From contig NC_059403.1 in NCBI RefSeq assembly GCF_905220565.1, forward strand, positions 3,472,001-3,536,000: a stretch of 64,000 nucleotides of DNA, given 5' to 3'. The translations under genes were made by a program, and so were the position numbers. Shown one piece after another: positions 10,540-20,722 of the stretch. Origin of the DNA: Melitaea cinxia (taxonomy: Eukaryota; Arthropoda; Insecta; Lepidoptera; Nymphalidae). A model generated the notes under the pieces. The model saw only the letters and a program-made list of their open reading frames with translations, was not told where the DNA came from and did not search any database. Within the stretch, counting starts at the first letter, position 1. The number at the start of each line of letters is the position of its first letter.

Positions 10540-11565
10540 TTAAATTTTAACAACAGCTTTTCCTTTATTTTCTCCAGCCAACATACCAACAAATGCATCG
10601 CAAAGTTTGTCAAATCCAACTGTCACGTGCTCCTTAGGTTTTAATTGTCCATCCTTTATCCACGTAATTAACTGAGCAATTGCCTCTTGCCAATGGTTTA
10701 TCCAGCGAGTTACTAGAAATCCTTCAATTTTAAGTTCTTTAAAAATAATCGATGGTTCTAAAGTAAGCCCTGTAGATGTTTTCTTAGGATCCTCATTATA
10801 TGAGCTAACGCTACCACATAAGGAAACTCTTCCGAATTTATTCATTTGAGCGATTATTAAACTGCTTATTTCTCCACCAACATTATCAAAGTAACAATCA
10901 ACTCCTTTAGGTGCAGCAGTTTTGAGAACTGATTGTACATCGACGGTTTTATAATTAAATGCTTTGTCAAAACCAAGTTCCTCTTCCAACCATTTTACTT
11001 TATCGTCAGAACCGGCAAAACCGATTACCTTACAACCTTTGATTTTAGCAATTTGTCCTACTACAGAACCTACTGCACCTGCTGCTCCAGTAACAACCAC
11101 AGTTTCACCTGCTTTAGGCTGGCAAATTTCCAAAAATCCATAATATGCTGTGATCCCAGGCATTCCAACTGCACCTATACCTAGTGATGGTGAAAGGCCT
11201 TTTAATTCTGGCAACTTATACAAGACTTCTAATGAAAATCCTGCTGTATGAGGAGCTGTCATTTTCGCGACATTAACTACAGAATAATCACACCAGCCAT
11301 TATGTGTTACAACTCTGATACCAACTGGATAAGTTGGATGCTTGGACTCTTCTACTATTCCAACTTGATAACTAAATTGATCATATGGCACTGGCATATT
11401 CCTATAATAAGCGCGCAAGTAAGGATCCACACTGACCCATTCAGTCTTGATTAAAATTTCGCCGTCTTTCAGGGAAGGAAGTTCATATTCCACTATGTCA
11501 AAATCGGATTTTTTTGGAACTCCTTCGAAGTGTTTTTTGACAACATATTTACGCGCCTTTATCAT
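10540..11565 (-). CDS. Prostaglandin reductase 1-like NADPH-dependent enone reductase, copy 1
   Basis: Medium-chain dehydrogenase/reductase of the zinc-independent PTGR1 / leukotriene-B4 12-hydroxydehydrogenase group. The family reduces alpha,beta-unsaturated carbonyls such as 15-oxo-prostaglandins and lipid enals with NADPH in the cytosol. The single uninterrupted ORF is 341 aa, close to the usual family length of about 330. The N-terminal GroES-like domain carries TEWVSVDPYLRAY (41-53). Then follow AVGMPGITAYYGF (132-144), the Rossmann glycine motif TGAAGAVGS (159-167), the NADPH-side block KGCKVIGFAGS (176-186), FDNVGGE (226-232), CGSVSSYN (250-257) and a C-terminal KGKAVVKI. No structural-zinc cysteine cluster is seen. 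A tttgtttcag acceptor (minus strand) ends at 11600, 34 bases before the ATG, suggesting a 5' UTR intron. The tandem paralogue lies 8273 bases away. Substrate specificity cannot be read from sequence. Confidence 0.95.
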   Translation of the reverse strand: MIKARKYVVKKHFEGVPKKSDFDIVEYELPSLKDGEILIKTEWVSVDPYLRAYYRNMPVPYDQFSYQVGIVEESKHPTYPVGIRVVTHNGWCDYSVVNVAKMTAPHTAGFSLEVLYKLPELKGLSPSLGIGAVGMPGITAYYGFLEICQPKAGETVVVTGAAGAVGSVVGQIAKIKGCKVIGFAGSDDKVKWLEEELGFDKAFNYKTVDVQSVLKTAAPKGVDCYFDNVGGEISSLIIAQMNKFGRVSLCGSVSSYNEDPKKTSTGLTLEPSIIFKELKIEGFLVTRWINHWQEAIAQLITWIKDGQLKPKEHVTVGFDKLCDAFVGMLAGENKGKAVVKI

Positions 11566-11599
11566 GTTGTCGATATGAACAAGGATAATTCGTTGAGCG

Positions 11600-12470
11600 C
11601 TGAAACAAACAAATTAGTATTAGTATATATGTCGATTACTGTTTTTACTCAAAGTGTAGCGATAGTTAACGAAAAATAAAATATTTTTATTTAAATCTCG
11701 TCACAAGTTAACGTAACTTTTTTAACGATTGAATTATTTGTTTCTGTGAATAAACCTATTCGATGCGAAAATTAGGAATAAATTTAAAATATGACGAAAT
11801 CGCAATCGCTGCGTTGGCGGCTCCTGGCTGGACGGGCGTTGCGACATAGGCTGCATCGGCTTTCCTTGTTTATTACAATAGATGTTAAATACTTGCTGGA
11901 CATTATTATGAGTGAGCTTAGGGCTCCGTATTTTATTATTATACTCTTTGGCTTAGGGTACCGTATGATAGACAGTACGGTAGACTTGTGTAACTCATGA
12001 GTGAGTGATACAAATGAAACATATCTTTTCAAGTGAGCTAGTCTCTCATCAGCTCACTTACGTTTCAAATATATCTCCAGCTCACTAGTCTTATGATTCA
12101 TTTTCGAGAGACTGGCGTACTGAGCGGGAGTAAACGAGACTGAGCTAGTGAGCCACCCGATCGAACGATGGCGTTTATCATGCGAAAGAGAGAGATAGTT
12201 AGTTATGGCTCTGTATCTTTTCGATTCATATTTCACAAGGTCATAGACTCAATCGTCTTGCTTTGAACAAGTGAAAAATTTACCACAACCATAAGGTTGC
12301 ATTTTGGTTGCATTATAAAATTATTTCACTGAGCTAAATGAGCTGAAGAGCTAAATGAGTGATATATATCCTAAGATCAAAATGATATATATCCTAAGAT
12401 CAAAATGATATATATCTCTCTTTTCTTTTCAGTGATATAAACTTCGCATGGCTACAGTACGGTACTTAAC
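11600..12470. other. 5' flank of reductase copy 1 with MITE-like DNA
   Basis: Homology to unit 2 of the duplication runs to about 11750 and is then lost. The segment 11790-12420 is specific to this copy: it has agggctccgtattttatt, gggtaccgtatga, many gagct/agctc words in both orientations (12030-12160) and a 24-bp direct repeat (gatatatatcctaagatcaa, 12360-12410). It is probably a mobile insertion. No ORF of note. Confidence 0.45.
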
Positions 12471-12471
12471 A

Positions 12472-13225
12472 GACGTCATAAAGTATCGATTGATTGGTTT
12501 AATGGCTTTCAGTTGTGCCAGAGAAGCACGGTTGATTCCGCCAATGTCACGTAGAGTGGAGAACACACGTAGGAGATTGATTGATCGGTGCAGTTGAGAT
12601 AACAGTCTCAATTTAATTTTGAAAACAGGCAAAATAGTAAGACTTTCATTGTTACACCTTAACCTAAAACAACACAAACATTTAATGTTAGACTAAGACA
12701 ACCACTGTTAGTAACTAAACTATTACAAACTAATTACACTAGGACAGACACATGGTTTATTTACAACTTAATTTTATTTATTTCAAAATATTTACACAAA
12801 AATGTACAGTAGGGACTAAACACTAACATCAACAAACATTGAACATTTATAGGGCGGGGAATATCATAGGGAAGGATGTCATATATAGGACGGAGGAGTT
12901 TGGGACAGGAAAAAAGGATGTGGGAAACCGTGCCTTCGTCAAGGCCACATTCACACAATGAGTGGTCACGAACTCTGATTTTGGCAAGATGAACAGGTGT
13001 ACACGCATGACCAAGACGCAAGCGACATATGCTGGATGTGACCCAGCGACTAGCATGTCTATGAATCATAAAGTATCAATTGACGTAAATTGATTGATTG
13101 ATTTAATGGCTTTAACTTGTGCCAGTGGAGCAGAACTCAGCCAATGTCACGTAGAGTGGGAGAATACACAAAGGACTTTAATCGGTGCGGTTGAGATAAC
13201 AGTGTTGATTTAATTTTTGAATACA
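12472..13225. repeat. Direct repeats of about 160-190 bp flanking a LINE scrap
   Basis: The block cataaagtatc...gattgat..ttaatggctt, tgccag, ccaatgtcacgtagagtgg, ggttgagataacagt, cattgt occurs twice, at about 12472-12660 and 13066-13250, with the LINE fragment between. A third, shorter copy lies at about 20435-20505 and a diverged one near 62250-62340, so it belongs to an interspersed family that was locally duplicated. Confidence 0.7.
12762..13066 (-). pseudogene. C-terminal fragment of a non-LTR retrotransposon ORF2
   Basis: An open stretch of about 100 codons reading SICRLRLGHACTPVHLAKI followed by CECGLDEGTVSHILFSCPKL. The CxC-H-C finger (CECG-x8-H-x4-C) after an LRLGH block matches the C-terminal tail of many insect LINE ORF2 proteins. 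No reverse transcriptase or endonuclease domain accompanies it, so this is a 5'-truncated relic. Confidence 0.75.
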
Positions 13226-13850
13226 AAAAATAGTCAGACTCATTGTAAAACGACGTACATTTATCAAACATGGGTTTCATCTTGACACACCGTCTAAATA
13301 TTCTGGTATTACAAGATAATAAACAAATGTGTTGAAATCGTAACAGTCGTTTTGTAAAAAAAAATCATTTAAACTTGTACATTTTCTCTCAGAAAACCCG
13401 TATCTGACATTAATTTAACAGATATTTAAAAAGGCTTATATAGAATAATAGAAATGCTTAAAAATCTAAATAGGTCTTTTTAGCTACGTCTATAGACAGT
13501 CAAATTGTAAAAAGAAACACAATTTAAAAATATACAAGCACACATTTGTCAAGGTCAATGGTGAGATCATAGTAAAATCCACAAATTACAGTTTAATCAT
13601 CGTATGAGTATAAAAATAGAGTACAACAGTGAATGTAGTTTTTTACTATCAATAATTTTAATGAATTTATATACATGAACAAAATATAAAACATGAACAG
13701 TGCAAAATTCAAAACGCTAAAAAAATACCTAAAATTCCAAGAACACGTTCAAATGCACGACGTTCTGTGTCTACCATAGATAATACACTTAAACGGTGCT
13801 ACACGCTATCGCAGACTGTCGAGCAGTACATATATACGCTTCATTATATA
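13226..13850. other. Duplicated flank upstream of reductase copy 1
   Basis: No gene is recognised. The sequence is homologous to about 22800-24660. On the minus strand both copies preserve a block around 13740-13785 (caaatgcac..cgttctgtg on the + strand) followed by a ggtattttt that could act as a splice donor. It could hold a first non-coding exon of the reductase, but conservation within a duplication is weak evidence. Confidence 0.3.
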
Positions 13851-15462
13851 CCGGGTGATTTTGAAAGCGTTTTGGAAACGAAAATTTTGAATTATTTATC
13901 AATGACAGAACCTATATATAACGTTAATTTAATAATATATGTATTTTTTTTTTCATCAAAGTCGATATTCATATCGTTTACAGATAAAAAGTGAGAACCA
14001 GTAGTAGCGCTACACGGTAGGTACATTCTAAAAATAGAAATACTATACGTTTTAATAGCGAGTCACAAAATCGTATTAGCCAATAAAAACAAAGCTACCG
14101 AGTTGCGCCGGAGTCGACCAATGACGGCGTTGCTCACTTGTCCTTGTAATCGTCGGCGTCCCGCGTCCCTGGCTTTCAGTCGGTCAGTAATACCATAGCG
14201 GTACATGCGTAAACAAGGCCAAGGACGTTTAAATTATTATTCGCCGGAGTTTGAAGATGTTCTTGAGTACTTCGAGCGCGATCCCTGGCGGAGGACAAGG
14301 ATGGCAGCAAGAGAATTCGATGTTAGCCAAAACTTCGTATGGAAGATATTACGTACACAAGGATTACACTTGTATCATTTTCGTAAGGCTCACGTAATAA
14401 ACAACGCACCGGAAAGAATCGCCTTTTGCCAGTGGTTGTTAAATAATACAAACGACAACGTACTCTGGACGGACGAGTCACTGTTTACTCGAGTGGGACT
14501 ATACAATGTGCACAATGAGCATTACTGGGCTCTAATTAACCCCCACTTGATACGAGAAAACCATCACCAGGTTTGTTTCAGTGTGAACGTGTAGGCCGGT
14601 ATTATTAACGACCAACTAATAGGGCCTATTTTTATTGAAGGTCATCTAACCGGCAATTCGTACTTAGAGATGTTAAGGAGAGTAATATCTGAGTTAGTAG
14701 ACGATGTACCTGGACAGTGAGTTTAGTGATAGGTTGATAGGTCGAGGAGGGTCTGTGTCTTGGCCACCTGGAAGTCCTGACTTAACGCCCCTGGATTTTT
14801 TCTTGTGATCGGAAATAAAAAGTTATACACGTCAGTCAATATGAAAGCTGTGATGATTTACGCATTGCGATAGTAGACGCTTTTGATAAAGTGAAAAGTG
14901 ATCAAGACACATTAAGAAAATTAAAAGACAATTGTATTAAACGCGTACGTTTGTGTATTGAACGTAGCGGACTCCATTTTGAGCAGTTGCTTCGATACAG
15001 AGAAGTGTAAATAGTGTAAATAAACTGTTAATAGGTATGTAAGTTAATTATTCTGTAGAAAACTCCGATTTTTTAAATACGCCTGAAGTTTATACCTACA
15101 GTCCGTTTATAAATTGATTTGTTGTGAAAAGAACAATCGTGGTTCGTGGTGGTATTTCTGAGGGTCCTAAGCCCGTGTAAAGTATGAAGGACAAACGAGT
15201 CTATCTACGTAAGTACTCGCTAGCTCGCGCCTATAGGTATACTTTTATCAACCGAAACGCGCACGGACGTGTTTCATTCATATAAAATAATGAATGAATG
15301 ATCAGTGCCTTACTACTTTCCAAGTCGATCGAATAAAAATGAATATTAAAATTGAAACTTTTTTTTAGTCAACATTACAATTGATTTATCCATTTTTATA
15401 TGTACTATAGATGATTCCAAAGTAAAATATTTCGTTTCCAAAACGGTTATAAAATCACCGTG
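13851..15462 (+). mobile_element. Tc1/mariner-like element, copy 1, 1612 bp
   Basis: Flanked by TA on both sides. The ends are inverted: ccgggtgattttgaaagcg at the left and, reversed, cacggtgattttataaccg at the right, both continuing into ttttggaaacgaaa. It inserted in unit 1 of the duplication; the paralogous position in unit 2 (about 24680, cgcttcattcctgtacgacg) lacks it. It appears identical in length and sequence to the copy at 21068-22679. Confidence 0.92.
14205..15009 (+). pseudogene. Defective Tc1/mariner transposase (copy 1)
   Basis: The open part is 129 aa (14205-14594). Residues 8-60 form a helix-turn-helix region (YFERDPWRRTRMAAREFDVS), and the first catalytic Asp lies in NVLWTDESLF (D90). 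A TAG replaces the family Trp after SVNV. Reading on in frame gives AGIINDQLIGPIFIEGHL and a second break after VDDVPGQ. The segment that should carry the second catalytic Asp (the QHDGAPPH-type motif in relatives) is missing. SPDLTPLDFFL then ends in TGA where Trp is expected. The protein cannot be an active DDE/D enzyme; any movement would need transposase from elsewhere. Confidence 0.9.
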
Positions 15463-15633
15463 TATACCAATTCCTGTACGACGCAGTCGAATAGGGCCAA
15501 TGATTAAAGAAAAAAATATCTTATCTTATTAATCATATTTTATCTATCAATAGGGCAGATACAGAAAGTTATCAACCAAATATTTGACAAGTCATCGTTA
15601 ACAAGTTACAATTCATTTGCGACGTAGTCTTAA

Positions 15634-16841
15634 GAGCCATTTCACAAAAATCGGTAACAATCCGCGAAATTGTAATATTTTGACGTCGTTAATCTCAGTG
15701 TTGGATGCAATAATGTAATTTATATTCTTGAAATATAATAGAGCAACCTTTGTTGTAGTCCATAGTCAGATCAGAATTTTGATTTATATTATGTGTATAA
15801 AATTATTAACCTTTTCATCAGCCTCCTCCCTGGGTAAACGGTCGCAATGTATACTTTGAAGTCCTACTTTTCAATAACCTCTACGTTGAAACCATTTAAA
15901 AAATATATCATAATATGTGGAATATAATTTTGTTGTCCACTATCATAGATTTTTATTCCATTTGTATCTCTATTAAACGATAAAAAAAATTTAAAGTTAC
16001 GAATATTTTCCAAATAAGTACAATTTTAAAAGCGATATTTCTCTTAGAAAACTAAGAAATTTTAACGAACTATCTTCATCAAAGTAAACTTACATCATTA
16101 AGGAATACAAAAAAAATAATTAAAAGATGTAATTATTTTTAATACATTTTATATTAAATAATAAAAAGATAGTATATATTGCCACGCATCAAGCCCGGTA
16201 AATCAGTCGAGCGCTAGCGCTCTTAGAGGTAAGGTCCACGCCAAATTCTGCGCAGCCGTCTCTTTCGCTCACACGCGCCAAGCGCCTGTTGTTATAGCGG
16301 ATAAAACGCATTTGATACTTTCATAATAAAATATAAATAAAATAAACATATTACGAAAATGACTGTAAAATAATATAATGATAATTTCTGTAAACAAATG
16401 TATAATTTAATTTTCTTTTCTCACACTATCAATACAAATAGGCATTTCGATCTGTTTGTCTTGTTATTTGTTAATTAATATGTTTGTCGGTGTCGATGTC
16501 ATTAAATGCTTTTTTATTCATATCGTAAATATTAGATTCATTCGTAAACTGAAAAAACTAAATCAATTTAAAAAAATTGTTTCATAAAATTGATTTTTTT
16601 AATTTTATTTTAAATTTATTGACTGTTGTTATATAACATACTTGAAATTTTTAACAAATTAATTATGTAAAAAACATTTTATACCATAGTTATAATTTTT
16701 ATTATACATCAGAAAATGATCACGATGGTCTTTTGGTTGTCACACTATACGTACTAGCACAAAGATCGCGCGGCTCGTACGACTCGCGCGATGCGACCAA
16801 ATTTACCTAAACTTGCAGAGCGTAAAATTGTGAAATGGCTC
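15634..16841. mobile_element. 1.2-kb TTAA-flanked inverted-repeat element
   Basis: Perfect 14-bp ends gagccatttcacaa (15634-15647) and its complement (16828-16841), each bordered by TTAA (15630-15633, 16842-16845). A TTAA target duplication is typical of piggyBac-type transposons, although the end sequence is not the classic piggyBac terminus. The interior is AT-rich with a GC-rich block at 16190-16300 and no transposase ORF, so it is non-autonomous. Confidence 0.7.
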
Positions 16842-16859
16842 TTAACGACTTATCTCAGG

Positions 16860-17110
16860 TGTAAGTTAGAATATGTACCTATTTGCTTGTCACTGAAGTA
16901 GTCTGTTTAGTAGCGAGAGGAACGTGGTGTGAAAAAAATCACGTCCGCCATCGAGAAGAGAGGTTCCTCCGACCAGACGGAAGTTGTCTGGCGAGCTACC
17001 GCTCCCAAAGGTTGTTGTCGGGTTCTTGTATATATACTCAATCACTTTGAAAACTCTGATAGCGCGATGTAGCATACGTCAGTTTTCTCTAATTACGTAG
17101 TTAGTATGTT
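16860..17110. other. Unexplained GC-richer block with TATA-like motif
   Basis: A block of normal base composition within AT-rich DNA, with ttgtatatatactc at about 17027, a short perfect hairpin (ccagac...gtctgg near 16973-16992) and a 61-codon minus-strand ORF without recognisable similarity. It could be a solo LTR or another element end. No matching second copy exists in this window. Confidence 0.3.
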
Positions 17111-17345
17111 GCGCTAAAGATGTCGCTACAAGTATGTTAACTAATTTTCTTATGTTCATGTGTATAGGTATTTACATAAATGTTTGGGTAAGTTTATGAT
17201 AATTGAATTTTATAAAATTTGGTAAATATTGTTTAATAATAAAACTACTTACGTAGTGAGACAAGATCACATTACATAAATTCACATCAAGCTGAAAATG
17301 TATATATATATATATATATATATTTATTTATGTGTATTCATTTAT

Positions 17346-17735
17346 TTATGTATGTTCGGGGATAACTTCGTCGTTTATGAATCGATTTTGATAATTATTT
17401 TTTGGTGGAAAGGAGATATCTTAGGTGTGGTACCATGATAAGGAAACCAGGATCTGATAATGGAATCCCAGACATCGAGGGAAACACTGTAAAATCCGCT
17501 TAACTTTTTACTGAGTGTACCAATTTTGATGATTTTTAATTTATTCGAAAGCCCAATGTTAATCATGTGGTCACATTTAAATTTCATCGAGATCTGATTA
17601 CAACTTTTGGAGTGATCTTTGATAATGCATATTTACTTGACTATTTTTTCGTCTACCTACGTTGTTTTACTTGTCGATGTAATTGAAGTCGGGTTTTTTT
17701 TTCGTTTGCCAGCAAACACAATTATCTTCAAAACG
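17346..17735 (+). repeat. Repeat family B, partial copy
   Basis: Carries gttcggggataacttcgtcg, ggaaaggagatatct, ccatgataaggaaaccagga, ttttactgagtgtaccaatt and ends gaagtcgggttt...cgtttgccagcaaacacaat, in the order seen in the fuller copies. Confidence 0.8.
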
Positions 17736-18111
17736 ACAAGTTTTATCACAAACTTACCTCATACAAAAATTACAAATCATAGAATTATATATAAAAAAGA
17801 TATCAATATTTTTTTTTTCCTAAAAGCCACCGTTTCTGAGACAACGATTCAAAAAGTTGTAAGCGTTATAATATGCACACGTTTCCTCGCAACATCTGAG
17901 GTCACTACCTCAGTGTACTTAGCACGTTACAATGACGCTTACAACAAATTTGACCAGACTCCATTTTACGTAACACATTAAAGTGTAAGTACCTAAAGTT
18001 TTTAAGCAATAAAAGTATATCTCAAATCAATCAAATAAAATGCTTCGGGCACGTACTTTCAATTGATATAAAATCGTACGGGATAAGTAATTGCATTAGT
18101 CCGTAGCGCTT
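17736..18111. other. No recognised feature
   Basis: AT-rich DNA between two family B copies. An open stretch of 120 codons ending at 17981 (+) has no recognisable similarity and overlaps the family B tail, so it is not called as a gene. Confidence 0.4.
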
Positions 18112-18575
18112 TTTAACCGACTTCCAAAAAGGAGGCGGTTCTCAATTCGATTGTATATATTTTTTTATGTATGTTACATCAGAATTTTTGACTGGGTCGA
18201 CCGATTTTGATGAATTTTATTTTAATTGAAAGGTGTTGCGTGTTACGTGGTCCCATTTAAGTTTAATTGAGATCTGACAAGTACTTTTAGGGTTATATCT
18301 ATTAATGCGTATTAACTTGACTGCTTTTTCGTCACCCGACATTGTATTAAGCCGCCTAACTTTGTACAAGGTTTATCGATTTTAATGATTGTTACTTTAA
18401 TCGAAAGTTAATGCTTGTCATGTAGTCTTATTTAAATTTGATCGAGATCTGATGACTACTCTTTGAGTATTCTTTGATAGCGCGTATTTACTTGCTTATT
18501 TTTTCGTCTGGTCGTCGTTGTACTTATCGATGTAATTGAAGTCGGTTTTTTTCGTTTTGCGAGGGAACATAATTA
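18112..18575 (+). repeat. Repeat family B copy
   Basis: Begins ttaaccgacttccaaaaagg and ends gaagtcggtttttttcgttt followed by gcgagggaacataatta. The internal blocks gatcgagatctgatgac and ttgatagcgcgtatttactt match the other copies. The first and last about 11 bases are inverted relative to each other (aaccgacttc/gaagtcggtt). Confidence 0.85.
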
Positions 18576-18812
18576 TATTAGAAATAATCAATGTCATGTC
18601 TTATAAGTGAAAAAGTGAAATCTCTCATAATTAAGAAAGAACTGCAGTTTCGTCATCGTATGCCATTTCGTAAGTAGAGTAAATATTAAGTAAGAAATAA
18701 TTATTATGATTAATTAAACAAACTTTTTTCAAATATTTTTAATTTCTTCTGGAAAAGGCTAGTGTACATAATAATAATATTTTTCTTACAACATTAACAT
18801 GGTACCTTTATT

Positions 18813-19838
18813 TTAAATTTTAACAACAGCTTTTCCTTTGTTTTCTCCAGCCAACATACCAACAAATGCATCGTAAAGTTTGTCAAATCCAACTGTCACG
18901 TGCTCCTTTGGTTTTAATTGTCCATCCTTTATCCACGTAATTAACTGAACGATTGCCTCTTGCCAGCGGTTGGCCCAACGAGTTACTATAAATCCCTCAA
19001 TTTTAAGTTCTTTAAAAACAATCGATGGTTGTAAAATAGGCGCTGTAGGAGTTTTCTTAGGATCCTCATTATATGAGCTAATGCTGCCACATACGGAAAC
19101 TCTTCCGAATTTATTCATTTGAGCGATTATTAAACTGCTTATTTCTCCACCAACGTTATCAAAATAACAATCAACTCCTTTAGGTGCAGCAGTTTTGAGA
19201 ACTGATTGTACATCGACGGTTTTATAATTAAATGCTTTGTCAAAACCAAGTTCCTCTTCCAACCATTTTACTTTATCGTCAGAACCGGCAAAACCGATTA
19301 CCTTACAACCTTTGATTTTAGCAATTTGTCCTACTACAGAACCTACTGCACCTGCTGCTCCAGTAACAACCACAGTTTCACCTGCTTTAGGCTGGCAAAT
19401 TTCCAAAAATCCATAATATGCTGTGATCCCAGGCATTCCAACTGCGCCTATACCTAGTGATGGTGAAAGGCCTTTTAATTCTGGCAACTTATACAACACT
19501 TGTAATGAAAGTCCTGCTGTATCAGTGGTTGTAATTTTCGTAACATCAACTACAGAATAATTACACCAACCATTATGTGTTACAACTCTGGTACCAATTG
19601 GATAATTTGGATGCTTGGACTCTTCTACTATTCCAACTTGATAACTAAATTGATCGTATGGCACTGGTATATTTCTATTATAAGCTCGCAAGTAAGGATC
19701 CACACTGACCCATTCAGTCTTGATTAAAATTTCGCCGTCTTTCAGGGAAGGTAGTTCATATTCCACTATATCAAAATCGGATTTTTTTGGAACTCCTTCG
19801 AAGTGTTTTTTGACGACATATTTACGCGCCTTTACCAT
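18813..19838 (-). CDS. Prostaglandin reductase 1-like NADPH-dependent enone reductase, copy 2
   Basis: Tandem paralogue of the 10540-11565 gene, also 341 aa and uninterrupted. It keeps the same motifs: TGAAGAVGS at 159-167, FDNVGGE and C-terminal KGKAVVKI. Differences cluster in two places. Residues 54-116 change several positions, for example NRNIPVPYDQ, VTKITTTDTAGLSLQ. Residues 249-321 change others, for example VCGSISSYN, TAPILQPSIVF, RWANRWQEAI. The central part (about residues 117-248) is identical in protein. The variable segments lie in regions that shape the substrate pocket in this family, which suggests, but does not prove, different substrate preference. A matching tttcag acceptor ends at 19873, so a 5' UTR intron is likely here too. 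Confidence 0.95.
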   Translation of the reverse strand: MVKARKYVVKKHFEGVPKKSDFDIVEYELPSLKDGEILIKTEWVSVDPYLRAYNRNIPVPYDQFSYQVGIVEESKHPNYPIGTRVVTHNGWCNYSVVDVTKITTTDTAGLSLQVLYKLPELKGLSPSLGIGAVGMPGITAYYGFLEICQPKAGETVVVTGAAGAVGSVVGQIAKIKGCKVIGFAGSDDKVKWLEEELGFDKAFNYKTVDVQSVLKTAAPKGVDCYFDNVGGEISSLIIAQMNKFGRVSVCGSISSYNEDPKKTPTAPILQPSIVFKELKIEGFIVTRWANRWQEAIVQLITWIKDGQLKPKEHVTVGFDKLYDAFVGMLAGENKGKAVVKI

Positions 19839-19879
19839 GTTGTCGATATGAACAAGGATAATTCGTTGAGCGCTGAAAC

Positions 19880-20508
19880 AAACAAATTTGTATTACTAAA
19901 AATGTCGACTACTGTTTTTACTCAAAGTGTAGCGATAGTTAACGAAAAATAAAATATTTTTATTTAAATCTCGTCACACGTTAACGTAACTTTTTAACGA
20001 TTGCATTATTTGCTTATATTAATAAAAGTACTATTTACTCTAGTGGTCGCCCAGAGGTCGAACATCGACCATAATTAAAAATTTAAATTAACAAAAAGTT
20101 ATGAAAATAAAGAATATTTTAAAAAAAATTCAATTAGACTACAGATTTTGACAAACAAGAAAAGAGTATAATATGCTTGTGTGTGTCAAATACATGGTAA
20201 TGTGTGTAATGTTATTTTTTATTACTATAATGTATATTTTATATATAATATTTAAAAAATATTAGCATTCTTCACCGCAAAATTTCCGTAAAAAAGGGGA
20301 AAAAGTTTTTTGCTTCACGTATTAATATATAGATACTGTGATACCGTGTAAGTAATATTATTATGAGAATAGGTAGAAATTTTTTTTTATTTTTTTCCCG
20401 TCTTAGGTTTGTTTGTTTTAATGACATTCGCGGTTCGGTTAATGTCTTTTAGTTTTGCCAGTGGAGCACGGTTGATTCCACCAATGTCATGTAGAGTGGA
20501 GAATTCGA
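19880..20508. other. 5' flank of reductase copy 2
   Basis: Homologous to the copy 1 flank up to about 20025 and then unique AT-rich DNA. At 20435-20505 lies a fragment of the same interspersed repeat found at 12472 and 13066 (tgccagtggagcacggttga). No gene was seen. Confidence 0.45.
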
Positions 20509-20669
20509 AAGAAAAAAAACGACTTCAATTACATCGAATCAAGTAATACAACGTAAGTAGACGAAAAAGTTTACAAACGCACTAGTCACTACGGTTTTCG
20601 AAGGTTTCAGCATCAGATCCTGGTTTTCATATCATGGTATACAACACCTGGGATATCTCCGAACATACA

Positions 20670-20670
<1 letters not shown>
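20509..20670 (-). repeat. Repeat family B fragment
   Basis: Reverse-strand blocks acgacttcaattacatcga, aatacaacgtaagtagacga, catcagatcctggttttc and gggatatctcc match family B. It is followed by a (TA)n tract at 20674-20711. Confidence 0.7.

Positions 20671-20720
<50 letters not shown>

Positions 20721-20722
<2 letters not shown>

Larger units (their letters stand above)
10478..15590. repeat. Segmental duplication, unit 1
   Basis: This block is homologous to 18750-24740. Matching landmarks in the same order are the reductase gene, the 5' flank ctcaaagtgtagcgatagtt, the cgtagagtgga repeat, cttgacacaccgtctaaa, tctcagaaaac, cgttcaaatgcac and cctgtacgacgc. After subtracting the 1612-bp mariner insertion about 3.5 kb is shared, interrupted by different insertions in each copy. 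The edges are approximate. Non-coding parts are clearly more diverged than the coding part. Confidence 0.85.

Noticed and set aside
10933..11184. 83-codon plus-strand ORF, also at 19206-19457
   Set aside because: It is antisense to the reductase genes; its conservation follows from the identical tract on the coding strand.
13740..13800. A conserved mini-ORF (starting MVDTERRAF on the minus strand) upstream of the reductases
   Set aside because: The second copy has a stop and lacks the ATG; the similarity is explained by the segmental duplication.
15630..16845. An active piggyBac transposon
   Set aside because: No transposase reading frame is present and the ends are not the canonical piggyBac type, so only a non-autonomous TTAA-flanked element is claimed.
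17619..17981. 120-codon plus-strand ORF
   Set aside because: Its first third lies in a family B repeat, composition is AT-driven and no similarity or splice context supports it.
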